From: Paenibacillus aquistagni
GTDB taxonomy: Bacteria; Bacillota; Bacilli; Paenibacillales; Paenibacillaceae
DNA length: 64,000 bases
NCBI RefSeq assembly: GCF_900177815.1
Contig: NZ_FXAZ01000001.1
Span: 496,001-560,000 of the forward strand
Direction: 5' to 3'
Numbering within the stretch: position 1 is the stretch's first letter; each line of letters begins with the position of its first letter. The notes under the pieces were generated by a model that was not told where the DNA came from, ran no database searches, and saw only the letters and a list, made by a program, of their open reading frames with translations. Of this stretch, positions 8,763 through 16,392 are shown one piece after another. The position numbers were made by a program, and so were the translations under genes.

Positions 8763-9395
8763 TTAATACATAAACCGCTGCCGAAAACGAAGTCGATCAA
8801 ACTGTTCCTTGGATGACAACGGCACATCCTTGCCAATTCGAACCATTAAACAATTCGCTGGATGAGAGCATATTTCTGGATCATCGGTCGCATACCAGAT
8901 CATGCCTGCGGACTTCATGAGCAGTTCCATCATCTTGCGATAATCCCACACATTAAGGCCCGTTCCGTCCAGATCCCAATGCCAGTAATACTCGGTCGTG
9001 TACACAATGCAGTTCTCCAACTGATCATCCAAGAAGGCGAGCCCAATCATTTGCTTGCCTAGTCCAATCCCTCGGTAATCTCGGGCCACTTCAATGGCGC
9101 CAAGCTCGATAAGATCGTCCATCTTTCCTTCTGACCAGCGCTCGAGCGGGTCTGGATAATGAAAGGTCACATAACCGATGATCATGTCTTCGTCTCTCGC
9201 GATAATAATACGGCCTTCTTCTAGTTCTGCAATCTCAATCAGTGCCTGCTGCTGCTCATTAGGACGGCGGAAGGCATCTAGATCAGCGTGCATGTGAAGT
9301 GTCTCGATCGTGCTGGACTTCACAGGGCCTTCAATAATAACGACCCGATCCTCGAAGGGTATGACTTGAGCATGATAGCGCTTGAAGTGTTCCAT
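8763..9395 (-). CDS. acuA: Protein acetyltransferase AcuA (GNAT)
   Basis: A GNAT-fold lysine acetyltransferase of 210 residues that inactivates acetyl-CoA synthetase AcsA by acetylating its catalytic lysine. The acetyl-CoA binding loop reads ARDYRGIGLGKQMI, and the C-terminal half keeps the AcuA features VYTTEYYWHWDLDGTGLN and GMIWYATDDPEICSHP. AAGGAG lies 8 bases before the ATG. It is divergent from its substrate gene acsA, as in Bacillus, and heads an acuA-acuC operon. Confidence 0.95.
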   Translation of the reverse strand: MEHFKRYHAQVIPFEDRVVIIEGPVKSSTIETLHMHADLDAFRRPNEQQQALIEIAELEEGRIIIARDEDMIIGYVTFHYPDPLERWSEGKMDDLIELGAIEVARDYRGIGLGKQMIGLAFLDDQLENCIVYTTEYYWHWDLDGTGLNVWDYRKMMELLMKSAGMIWYATDDPEICSHPANCLMVRIGKDVPLSSKEQFDRLRFRQRFMY

Positions 9396-9526
9396 ATCGA
9401 CAACTCCTTTAAGAGGCTCCTATTCGGTTATAGCAAATATAGGAATAAAAGAAAAGGCTTAACGCAGCTAAAAATGAAAATATGGATAATTTTGAAAAGG
9501 AAATAATAGGCACATACATAAAGCTG

Positions 9527-9535
9527 TGCTATAAT
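9527..9535 (+). promoter_or_regulatory. Extended -10 promoter of acsA
   Basis: TGCTATAAT, a perfect -10 (9530-9535) with the upstream TGn element; a weak -35 (TAGGCA, 9507-9512) lies 17 bases before it. It implies an acsA leader of about 145 bases that contains the cre site. Confidence 0.6.
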
Positions 9536-9611
9536 AAATGTGCCAAAATCTTCAAAAAAGGTTCCTTGACACCATAGAATTGCACCATCGTCCTATCGTT
9601 AATACGTCTCA

Positions 9612-9625
9612 TGTAAGCGGTTTAA
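9612..9625. promoter_or_regulatory. Predicted CcpA operator (cre) upstream of acsA
   Basis: TGTAAGCGGTTTAA agrees with the cre consensus TGWAANCGNTNWCA at 13 of 14 positions. It lies about 75 bases downstream of the predicted acsA transcription start and 61 bases before the start codon, so bound CcpA would act as a roadblock. B. subtilis acsA and acu genes are CcpA-controlled, which supports the call. Confidence 0.7.
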
Positions 9626-9686
9626 CTACCGTTACAAAGCCATGAAATGGTCTAGAGAAAGAATTGAAACAGGGAGATGAGTCTGA

Positions 9687-11411
9687 ATGAGCAATGTGCA
9701 AGGAGAGATCGTAAAGGCAACGGCAGTTAATCCGAATCTGGTAAGTTATGAGGAAGCTTACTCTCAGTTCAATTGGGAGGAAGTAGAGAAGCACTTTACT
9801 TGGCATGAATCGGGCAAAGTGAATATGGCTTATGAAGCGATTGATCGTCATGTTGAAGAAGGCAGAGGCGATAAGGTTGCTTTGTATTACAGCGATAATG
9901 CTCGCGACGAGGCGCTGACGTATGCTGATCTATCGAGAAGATCGAACCAGTTTGCGAATGTACTGCGCAAATACGGCATTCAAAAGGGCGACCGCGTCTT
10001 TATTTTTATGCCAAGAACGCCTGAGCTCTATGTGAGCTTGCTCGGTGCCATCAAGGTAGGCGCTGTGATAGGTCCTTTATTCGAGGCTTTCATGGAGACA
10101 GCCGTTAAGGATCGCCTAGCAGACAGCGATGCGGTTGCGATCGTGACAACGCCAAGCTTGCTGCCACGCGTGTTGCGAGACGAGCTTCCTGCATTGAAGC
10201 ATGTCGTGCTGGTTAGCCAGGATGCTGATTCCGTAGAGGGCACGATTAACTTTACTGATGAGATGGCCGAAGCTTCAGAGGAAGCAGAGATCGAGTGGCT
10301 GGATCGTGAAGATGGATTAATTCTGCATTACACCTCTGGTTCGACTGGAAAGCCAAAAGGTGTGTTCCATGTGCAAAATGCCATGGTGCAGCATTATTAT
10401 ACAGGCAAGATGGTTCTTGATCTTAAAGAAGATGATATCTACTGGTGTACAGCTGACCCAGGCTGGGTTACGGGTACATCTTATGGAATCTTTGCGCCAT
10501 GGCTGAATGGAGCTACCAATGTGGTTCGCGGCGGACGCTTCAGTCCTCAGGATTGGTATGGAACGATACAGCGCTATAAGGTAACGGTATGGTATAGTGC
10601 GCCAACTGCATTCCGCATGCTGATGGGTGCAGGAGATGAGGTGCAGAAGGAATTCGATTTAAGCTCTCTTCGCCATGTTCTATCCGTCGGTGAGCCGCTA
10701 AATCCTGAGGTTGTGCGCTGGGGCTTAAAAGTATACAATCAGCGCATTCATGATACGTGGTGGATGACAGAGACAGGCGGACATTTGATCTGCAACTATC
10801 CTAGCATGGATATCAAGCCTGGCTCGATGGGACGTCCTATTCCTGGGGTTCAAGCCGCGATTATCGATGATCATGGCAACGAGCTTCCACCTTACCGCAT
10901 GGGCAATCTGGCTATTCGCACACCGTGGCCATCTATGATGCGCAAGATCTGGAATAATCCTTCTAAGTATGAAGAGTACTTCCGATTGTCAGGATGGTAT
11001 GTATCTGGAGACTCAGCCTATCGCGACGAGGATGGATATTTCTGGTTCCAAGGCCGTGTAGATGATGTCATTAATACATCGGGTGAACGCGTAGGGCCAT
11101 TTGAGGTGGAGAGCAAGCTGGTTGAGCACCCGGCGGTTGCTGAAGCGGGTGTGATTGGCAAGCCGGATCCTGTTCGTGGCGAGATTATCAAAGCTTTCAT
11201 TTCCTTGCGCGAAGGATATGCGCCATCTGAAGACTTGAAGAAGGATATTGCTAAGTTTGTAAAAGAAGGATTGTCCGCACATGCTTCTCCCCGCGAGATT
11301 GAATTCAAGGATAAGCTTCCTAAGACGAGATCCGGTAAGATCATGCGTCGGGTGCTGAAGGCATGGGAGCTGAATCTTCCTACAGGCGATCTGTCCACAA
11401 TCGAAGACTAA
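9687..11411 (+). CDS. acsA: Acetyl-coenzyme A synthetase
   Basis: It activates acetate to acetyl-CoA through an acetyl-adenylate, using ATP. The 574-residue adenylate-forming enzyme shows the P-loop LHYTSGSTGKPKGVFH, the TWWMTETGG motif, and the C-terminal SGERVGPFEVE and PKTRSGKIMRRVLK. The lysine of SGKIMRR (about residue 551) is the known acetylation target of AcuA, encoded divergently. AGGGAG lies 10 bases before the ATG. Control is expected at two levels: CcpA on the cre in the leader, and acetylation/deacetylation by the AcuA/AcuC pair next door. Confidence 0.97.
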   Translation: MSNVQGEIVKATAVNPNLVSYEEAYSQFNWEEVEKHFTWHESGKVNMAYEAIDRHVEEGRGDKVALYYSDNARDEALTYADLSRRSNQFANVLRKYGIQKGDRVFIFMPRTPELYVSLLGAIKVGAVIGPLFEAFMETAVKDRLADSDAVAIVTTPSLLPRVLRDELPALKHVVLVSQDADSVEGTINFTDEMAEASEEAEIEWLDREDGLILHYTSGSTGKPKGVFHVQNAMVQHYYTGKMVLDLKEDDIYWCTADPGWVTGTSYGIFAPWLNGATNVVRGGRFSPQDWYGTIQRYKVTVWYSAPTAFRMLMGAGDEVQKEFDLSSLRHVLSVGEPLNPEVVRWGLKVYNQRIHDTWWMTETGGHLICNYPSMDIKPGSMGRPIPGVQAAIIDDHGNELPPYRMGNLAIRTPWPSMMRKIWNNPSKYEEYFRLSGWYVSGDSAYRDEDGYFWFQGRVDDVINTSGERVGPFEVESKLVEHPAVAEAGVIGKPDPVRGEIIKAFISLREGYAPSEDLKKDIAKFVKEGLSAHASPREIEFKDKLPKTRSGKIMRRVLKAWELNLPTGDLSTIED

Positions 11412-11523
11412 GAGCAGCAGCACAAGCAATCTTACGGATCAATGATGATGAGCGACACAGTTATGCGATAACAGGCATTGCTGTTACCAAGCATCGCTAT
11501 AATTCGTAATGGAATCTACAATG

Positions 11524-11580
11524 GGCATATCCTATGAAACAACGGACTTACCTTGCCGTGTTTCATAGGGATGCCTTTTT
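11524..11580 (+). terminator. Terminator after acsA
   Basis: A long imperfect stem: GGCAT plus CCTATGAAACA (11524-11541) pairs with TGTTTCATAGG plus ATGCC (11559-11575), a 17-nt loop, then TTTTT. The 110 bases between acsA and this hairpin show nothing else. Confidence 0.85.
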
Positions 11581-11744
11581 ATTTTGCTTAAGCTATTTGG
11601 GATAATAACAATATGCTAGAAGCGGTCACTCTTGAATATTAGATCGAATCGTGTGATGTGACATACATATTTGCCAAAAGCATCTTGTATGCGTACCAAA
11701 TGAACGAATGCCTTAAATATGCCAACTAGATGTCTTGGAAAAAT
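11581..11744. other. Convergent intergenic spacer, no gene seen
   Basis: This completes the roughly 420-base gap between the acsA stop and the convergent penicillin-binding protein gene. It is AT-rich and lies between the two opposing terminators. I see no start with a ribosome site, no RNA gene and no repeat. Confidence 0.5.
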
Positions 11745-11798
11745 AAAAAAAGCTCCTTGGAAGTGGGGGAGGTAAAGCATCCTCCACTTCCAAGGGGC
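11745..11798 (-). terminator. Terminator of the PBP gene (minus strand)
   Basis: On the minus strand, CCTTGGAAGTGGAGG pairs with CCCCCACTTCCAAGG around an 8-nt loop (arms 11752-11772 and 11781-11798), followed by seven Ts. Confidence 0.9.
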
Positions 11799-11833
11799 TT
11801 GAATATTACGATCAAATTGCTATTATGTTTGAG

Positions 11834-14800
11834 TTAGCTTCCGACCTGCACGGAGCTTGAGGCTTGTGATTCTCCAGCGCTGTTAACTGCCGTGATTCGG
11901 TACCACCCCTCTGGCTTCAAGGTAATAATCTCAAATTCAGGGTTAGGCGTGGAGCCGATTCGCTGGTATTTGCCGTTGCTTGAGGAACTGAAATACACAT
12001 GATATTCCGTTCCTTTTGCGGAGGCTTTCCAACTCAAGCTGATGCCATTGTTCGTTTTCTTATAGCTAAGCTGCGAAGGTGCTTCCGGCACAGATTCGCT
12101 TGGTGTTCCGGTCTCTCCAGTTCCAGGCGTTTCTTCAGGAGTGGAAGGATCGGTTGGTTCAGTAGGCTCTTGCCCTGATCCATTATCAGTGCCATTACCG
12201 TTGTCCTGACCACCGCCATTGTCACCAGGCTGCTCAGGAGGAGATTTGTCACCCCATGCAGCAGTAGCAGAGCGGCCAGATTCATTGCCGACAACATCCA
12301 CAGCAGTAATATAGTAGCTGTATGAATTGCCTGCAGTAATGTAGTCAATGAATCGCATCTCGTCACCGGTAAGTACGGTCGTACCCACCTTCTGATAGCT
12401 GCCTCCATTCATAGAGCGGTACATGCGATAGCCAACAACATCCTTTTCAGGGGATTGGCTGAATCGTATCCGTACCGAAGAATCGCTGACAGGCTCCACT
12501 CGGACAGTTGCAGGGGCACTAGGCGCCTTGCCGTCGTCTTTGCGCGGATCAGGCTTGGAAGGAGCATCTGACGTTGCATCCTGCGGCAGATAAGACTCCA
12601 ATGAACGGCGTCTGCTGCTCGACGATAGATGATTGAGCGCTTTTTTAAGCTCCTCAACCAGTTCACCAATTGGCTTCTCACGTTTAACGACAATCTTTTG
12701 CTTCGTCATATCATCAGGGGTTGCTTCATTGGCAATGTAGTTAACCCCGTTGTACGTAATGTACTTCATATTGACAAGCACGTCTTCTTGTTCTGTCGGT
12801 ATATACTTGCGATTAAAAATATCGGTTACAAGACGGTTCGCTTGGCGAGTAAGCTCGCTTGGAAGCTTGCCGCTGTATCCGGATACTGTCATGCGGACAA
12901 TGCCATCAGGTCTTTCAAAGTCCTTGGTTTGCAGCAAATCAGGCTTATCCTTCATGACTTGGTTCATAACTTTTGACCAAATTTCGGTTGAACGGGAGTA
13001 CGCACTCCTATTCAGCAGATGAATTTGCTGTTCGTAACCGACCCAGATCCCCATTGTAACGTCTGGCGTGTAGCCCACGAACCATGTATCTGCATAGTTC
13101 TGTGTCGAACCGGTTTTCGCTGCGACATCGATGCTTCCGTATCCGTCGAACTCGCTTCTTACACGACGACCTGTGCCTCGAGAATCAGAGATGACCGTCT
13201 TCAGCATATCTGTCATCAGGTACGCGCTTTGCTTGGATACGACTTGCTCGGGCTTCGTCTCATGCTTGTAGACGATATTTCCGTTAGAATCCATAATCTT
13301 CGCGATGAAGTAAGTCTCGTTGAATTGGCCCTGATTGGCAATTGCTCCATAAGCGCCGGTTAGTTCTTGTACGGATACACCTAAGCTCAATCCACCGAGT
13401 ACACCTGTCTGAGCCTGATAATCTGCAGGCTGAATCGTTGTAATGCCAACCTTCTCAGCGAACTTCCATGATTTGTCAATTGTTACTTTGTCAAGGAAGA
13501 TCTTCAGCGCTGGAAGGTTCAAGGACTGATTCAATGCATCTCTAGCGGTAACTAGTCCTTGATATCTGCCATTGGCATTACCCGGAATATGATACCCTCT
13601 GTTGCTGTCCTTCAAAATGATCGGAGCATCGTCCACGATGGAAGCAGGCTGAATAAGACCCGCATCAATCGCAGGCAAGTAAGCTGCAATTGGCTTCATT
13701 GTCGAACCAGGCTGGCGCAGCATCTGCGTAGCAAGGTTCATCTGCTCCTCATAGAAATCACGGCCTTCGATCATACCGAGAATTGCCCCTGTACGATTAT
13801 CAATCATCATACCGGCTACCTGCTCGATGCCTTTGGTCTCGCTATCTGGCGTGAAGTTGTCCGGGTTGTCGGAGACCTTCTTCATTGCTTTGTAGATCGT
13901 CTTGTCAATGGTCGTGTATACGCGATATCCGCCGCGCTGAAGTTCTAGACGAGCATTTTCGATCAGTGATGCATTTTCTTTTTTGCTAAGATCCGCTTTG
14001 GTTAAAGTAGGGTTCTGCTGAAGCACGAGAACTTTAGCGGCTTCACGCTCAGCTTCCAACATCAGGTATGGATAGGTGGCGTAGGCTTTTTCTTTTGGCT
14101 CGGCAAGAGAACCGCGGATGTCAAAGGCAACGGCTTCATCATATTGCTGCTGTGAAATTTTTTGTTCTTCGAGCATGCGTCGTAATACGAGCTTCTGACG
14201 CTCGATGGCTCTCTCGATCCCTTTTTCGTTATATTCGCCTTTTCCTGTATAGGCGGTATAAGCGGAAGGGAGCTGAGGGAGACCTGCTAAGTATGCGGCC
14301 TGCGCAACATTAAGCTCTTCAAGCTTATCTACGTTGAAGATGCCCTTTGCTGCGGCTTTGATCCCAAACACATTATAGCCGTTCGATCCGTTGCCGAATG
14401 GAACCTGATTTAAATAAGCAGTAATGATTTCTTCTTTTGACATGGAGCGTTCGATTCGCATTGCAAGCAAAATCTCTTTTGCCTTGCGGCTGTCTGTACG
14501 ATCCAAATTTAAAAATACACGACGAGCTAATTGTTGGGTTAGGGTACTTCCTCCTGTCTGAACAGGCATTTTCATGACCTTTTGCACAACGGCTCGTGAT
14601 AAGCCTCGTATGTCTATTCCGTTATGCTCCCAAAAACGATTGTCTTCTGTAGCGATAAGAGCATCGATTACTACAGACGGGATCTGATTAAATGTAACGA
14701 GGGAGCGGACTTCATCTGTTCTCAGCTGACCGATCTGAGAACCGTCGTTGAAGTAGACATATCCTGTAATGGCGTTCTCCATAATCTTCTCTTGGATGAG

Positions 14801-14989
14801 TTGTTCGCTTCGAATCGGCTCATCCTTGACAAGAGAAGTGACATATCCAAGTGCCGCACCGCCTACAAAGAAGCAGCATAGCACTGTAAAGAGCATGAAC
14901 CACTTCGTTACCGTCCATAAGGTACGGCCGAAGGATCGCTTTGGACGTGCTGGAGAAGGATCGCCACTGGTCTTTTTCTCCTCAACCAT
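11834..14989 (-). CDS. Class A penicillin-binding protein (PBP1A family) with fibronectin III tail
   Basis: A bifunctional peptidoglycan synthase of 1051 residues. A short cytoplasmic N-terminus is followed by a membrane anchor (about 28-52). The GT51 transglycosylase domain has TEDNRFWEH (Glu115), GGSTLTQQLARR (146-157) and AYLNQVPFG. The transpeptidase domain has the SxxK motif in QPGSTMKP (Ser429), SLN (489-491) and KTGS (625-628). A C-terminal extension holds two fibronectin type III domains (about 825-910 and 980-1051) joined by a Gly/Asn/Pro/Thr-rich linker. AAGGAGG lies 9 bases before the ATG. The family is PonA-like; the fibronectin tail probably binds wall polymers, by inference. Confidence 0.95.
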   Translation of the reverse strand: MVEEKKTSGDPSPARPKRSFGRTLWTVTKWFMLFTVLCCFFVGGAALGYVTSLVKDEPIRSEQLIQEKIMENAITGYVYFNDGSQIGQLRTDEVRSLVTFNQIPSVVIDALIATEDNRFWEHNGIDIRGLSRAVVQKVMKMPVQTGGSTLTQQLARRVFLNLDRTDSRKAKEILLAMRIERSMSKEEIITAYLNQVPFGNGSNGYNVFGIKAAAKGIFNVDKLEELNVAQAAYLAGLPQLPSAYTAYTGKGEYNEKGIERAIERQKLVLRRMLEEQKISQQQYDEAVAFDIRGSLAEPKEKAYATYPYLMLEAEREAAKVLVLQQNPTLTKADLSKKENASLIENARLELQRGGYRVYTTIDKTIYKAMKKVSDNPDNFTPDSETKGIEQVAGMMIDNRTGAILGMIEGRDFYEEQMNLATQMLRQPGSTMKPIAAYLPAIDAGLIQPASIVDDAPIILKDSNRGYHIPGNANGRYQGLVTARDALNQSLNLPALKIFLDKVTIDKSWKFAEKVGITTIQPADYQAQTGVLGGLSLGVSVQELTGAYGAIANQGQFNETYFIAKIMDSNGNIVYKHETKPEQVVSKQSAYLMTDMLKTVISDSRGTGRRVRSEFDGYGSIDVAAKTGSTQNYADTWFVGYTPDVTMGIWVGYEQQIHLLNRSAYSRSTEIWSKVMNQVMKDKPDLLQTKDFERPDGIVRMTVSGYSGKLPSELTRQANRLVTDIFNRKYIPTEQEDVLVNMKYITYNGVNYIANEATPDDMTKQKIVVKREKPIGELVEELKKALNHLSSSSRRRSLESYLPQDATSDAPSKPDPRKDDGKAPSAPATVRVEPVSDSSVRIRFSQSPEKDVVGYRMYRSMNGGSYQKVGTTVLTGDEMRFIDYITAGNSYSYYITAVDVVGNESGRSATAAWGDKSPPEQPGDNGGGQDNGNGTDNGSGQEPTEPTDPSTPEETPGTGETGTPSESVPEAPSQLSYKKTNNGISLSWKASAKGTEYHVYFSSSSNGKYQRIGSTPNPEFEIITLKPEGWYRITAVNSAGESQASSSVQVGS

Positions 14990-15024
14990 GCATGTTTTCC
15001 TCCTTAATGATTGCAGCGCTCTTC

Positions 15025-15030
15025 ATTATA
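15025..15030 (-). promoter_or_regulatory. -10 element of the PBP gene
   Basis: On the minus strand TGGTATAAT gives a perfect extended -10 about 36 bases upstream of the start codon. No strong -35 is visible. Confidence 0.5.
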
Positions 15031-15330
15031 CCATAAAAAAGTACGCAATATCTGCAACTATAGACGGATCAAAATGCAAATAGTTACAAGATTAGACGAC
15101 TTTACAATCATTTATGTATAGTTTGCTGGAAAAATGACGGACAGGCAGGAGAGGAGAAAACGGAGCTGCATGCTGCGAGCCTTCTTAAAGCGAAGTCGCC
15201 TTAATGTGAATGCTTTATAGAGAGACGAAGAAGTGAAGAGCAAGGGAGATGAGTTCATAGAGGGGGCTAATCTAATGAAGGGAATAGGGTATCAAGATTG
15301 AAGATTGGAAAAAGGGGACTGGAGACGGGC
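15031..15330. other. Intergenic region upstream of the PBP gene, nothing recognised
   Basis: About 300 bases between the PBP promoter and the rpsD terminator. It is purine-rich on the plus strand in its second half (many GAAG and GAGA runs). I see no convincing open frame with a ribosome site, no stable hairpin and no repeat. Confidence 0.45.
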
Positions 15331-15376
15331 AAAATAAAAAGCTGTCCAAAGCCAGCTAATGCTGACTCGGGACAGC
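15331..15376 (-). terminator. Terminator of rpsD (minus strand)
   Basis: On the minus strand GCTGTCC (15376-15370 region) pairs with GGACAGC (15347-15341), with an inner CAGC/GCTG stem, followed by TTTTTATTTT. Confidence 0.85.
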
Positions 15377-15385
15377 CTCTTATGA

Positions 15386-15988
15386 TTAACGGCTGTAGAA
15401 CTCGACGATTTGCTTCTCGTCAATTTCAGTGGACAACTCAGCGCGCTCAGGAAGACGAATAAACTTACCTTCCATTGCTGCTTCGTTGAACTCAATGTAA
15501 GCTGGCAGGTGATGACGACCTTCTACAGCTTCTTTGATGACTTTCAAGCCACGGCTTCTTTCACGAAGGCCGATAACATCCCCTGGAGTTACCAAGTAGG
15601 AAGCGATGTCGACTTTCTTGCCGTTTACAGTAACGTGACCATGAGATACCAATTGGCGAGCACCAGCACGAGTGTTGGAGAAGCCAAGACGGTAAACAAG
15701 GTTGTCCAAGCGGCTTTCGAGCAAGAACATGAAGTTCTCACCAGCGATACCTGGAAGCTTCACTGCGCGATCGAACAAGTTGCGGAATTGCTTCTCGTTC
15801 AAACCGTACATGTGGCGCAATTTTTGTTTTTCTTGCAATTGAACGCCATAACCGCTCAATTTCTTGCGTTGGTTAGGACCGTGTTGTCCTGGCGCGTAGT
15901 TGCGCTTTGCCAATTCTTTACCAGTACCGCTCAAGGAAATACCAAGACGACGGCTTAATTTAAACTTAGGACCTGTGTAACGTGCCAT
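15386..15988 (-). CDS. rpsD: 30S ribosomal protein S4
   Basis: S4 (uS4) nucleates 30S assembly at 16S rRNA and in Firmicutes represses its own mRNA. The 200 residues match the family, starting [16 protein letters not shown] and including the S4 RNA-binding domain [20 protein letters not shown] and [13 protein letters not shown]. The start at 15988 is preceded by AAAGGAG; the open frame extends 22 codons upstream into the leader without homology. It is monocistronic, with its own promoter and terminator, as in B. subtilis. Confidence 0.98.
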   Translation of the reverse strand: MARYTGPKFKLSRRLGISLSGTGKELAKRNYAPGQHGPNQRKKLSGYGVQLQEKQKLRHMYGLNEKQFRNLFDRAVKLPGIAGENFMFLLESRLDNLVYRLGFSNTRAGARQLVSHGHVTVNGKKVDIASYLVTPGDVIGLRERSRGLKVIKEAVEGRHHLPAYIEFNEAAMEGKFIRLPERAELSTEIDEKQIVEFYSR

Positions 15989-16181
15989 GTAATATTGACT
16001 CCTTTGTCTACAAAAATATAGGTTGAAATGCGGGTGTCTTCGTGTGAGTGCCATGCTGAAGCCAATTAAGAAGAGATCAATCGGATTCTTCGCATCCTCG
16101 GCTCAGGTACGAGTAGTTTCAGCCGCTGTCGCACCTGCGATGAGACTCTGAGGGTGACACAACAAATTCGCCCATATTCAT
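15989..16181 (-). promoter_or_regulatory. Long structured 5' leader of rpsD (candidate S4 autoregulatory leader)
   Basis: The predicted transcript has a leader of about 190 bases, far longer than needed for translation. It contains a TCGCA-GG-TGCGA hairpin and a CGGCT/AGCCG stem in the first half. B. subtilis rpsD is autoregulated through a leader pseudoknot that binds S4. I recognise position and folding potential, not the exact family consensus. Confidence 0.4.
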
Positions 16182-16187
16182 CACATA

Positions 16188-16217
16188 ATTCTATAAGAAA
16201 TGAATAGTCAATGTCAA
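16188..16217 (-). promoter_or_regulatory. Sigma-A promoter of rpsD
   Basis: On the minus strand TTGACA (16217-16212), 18-nt spacer, TAGAAT (16193-16188). This is a strong promoter, as expected for a ribosomal protein gene. Confidence 0.75.
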
Positions 16218-16392
16218 GAGGAAATGACGTTAGTCCGCATTGCGCCTTAGATCGACATAATCCGACGGAACTATTTATCATGATTCGACATAGTTCCAAA
16301 TGCCTATATTTTTTATGGAAACTTATGATTCTTGCTTCAAAGTGTAGTATGATAGAATTGTACAATCTTACTAGAACATAAAGGAGATCAAG

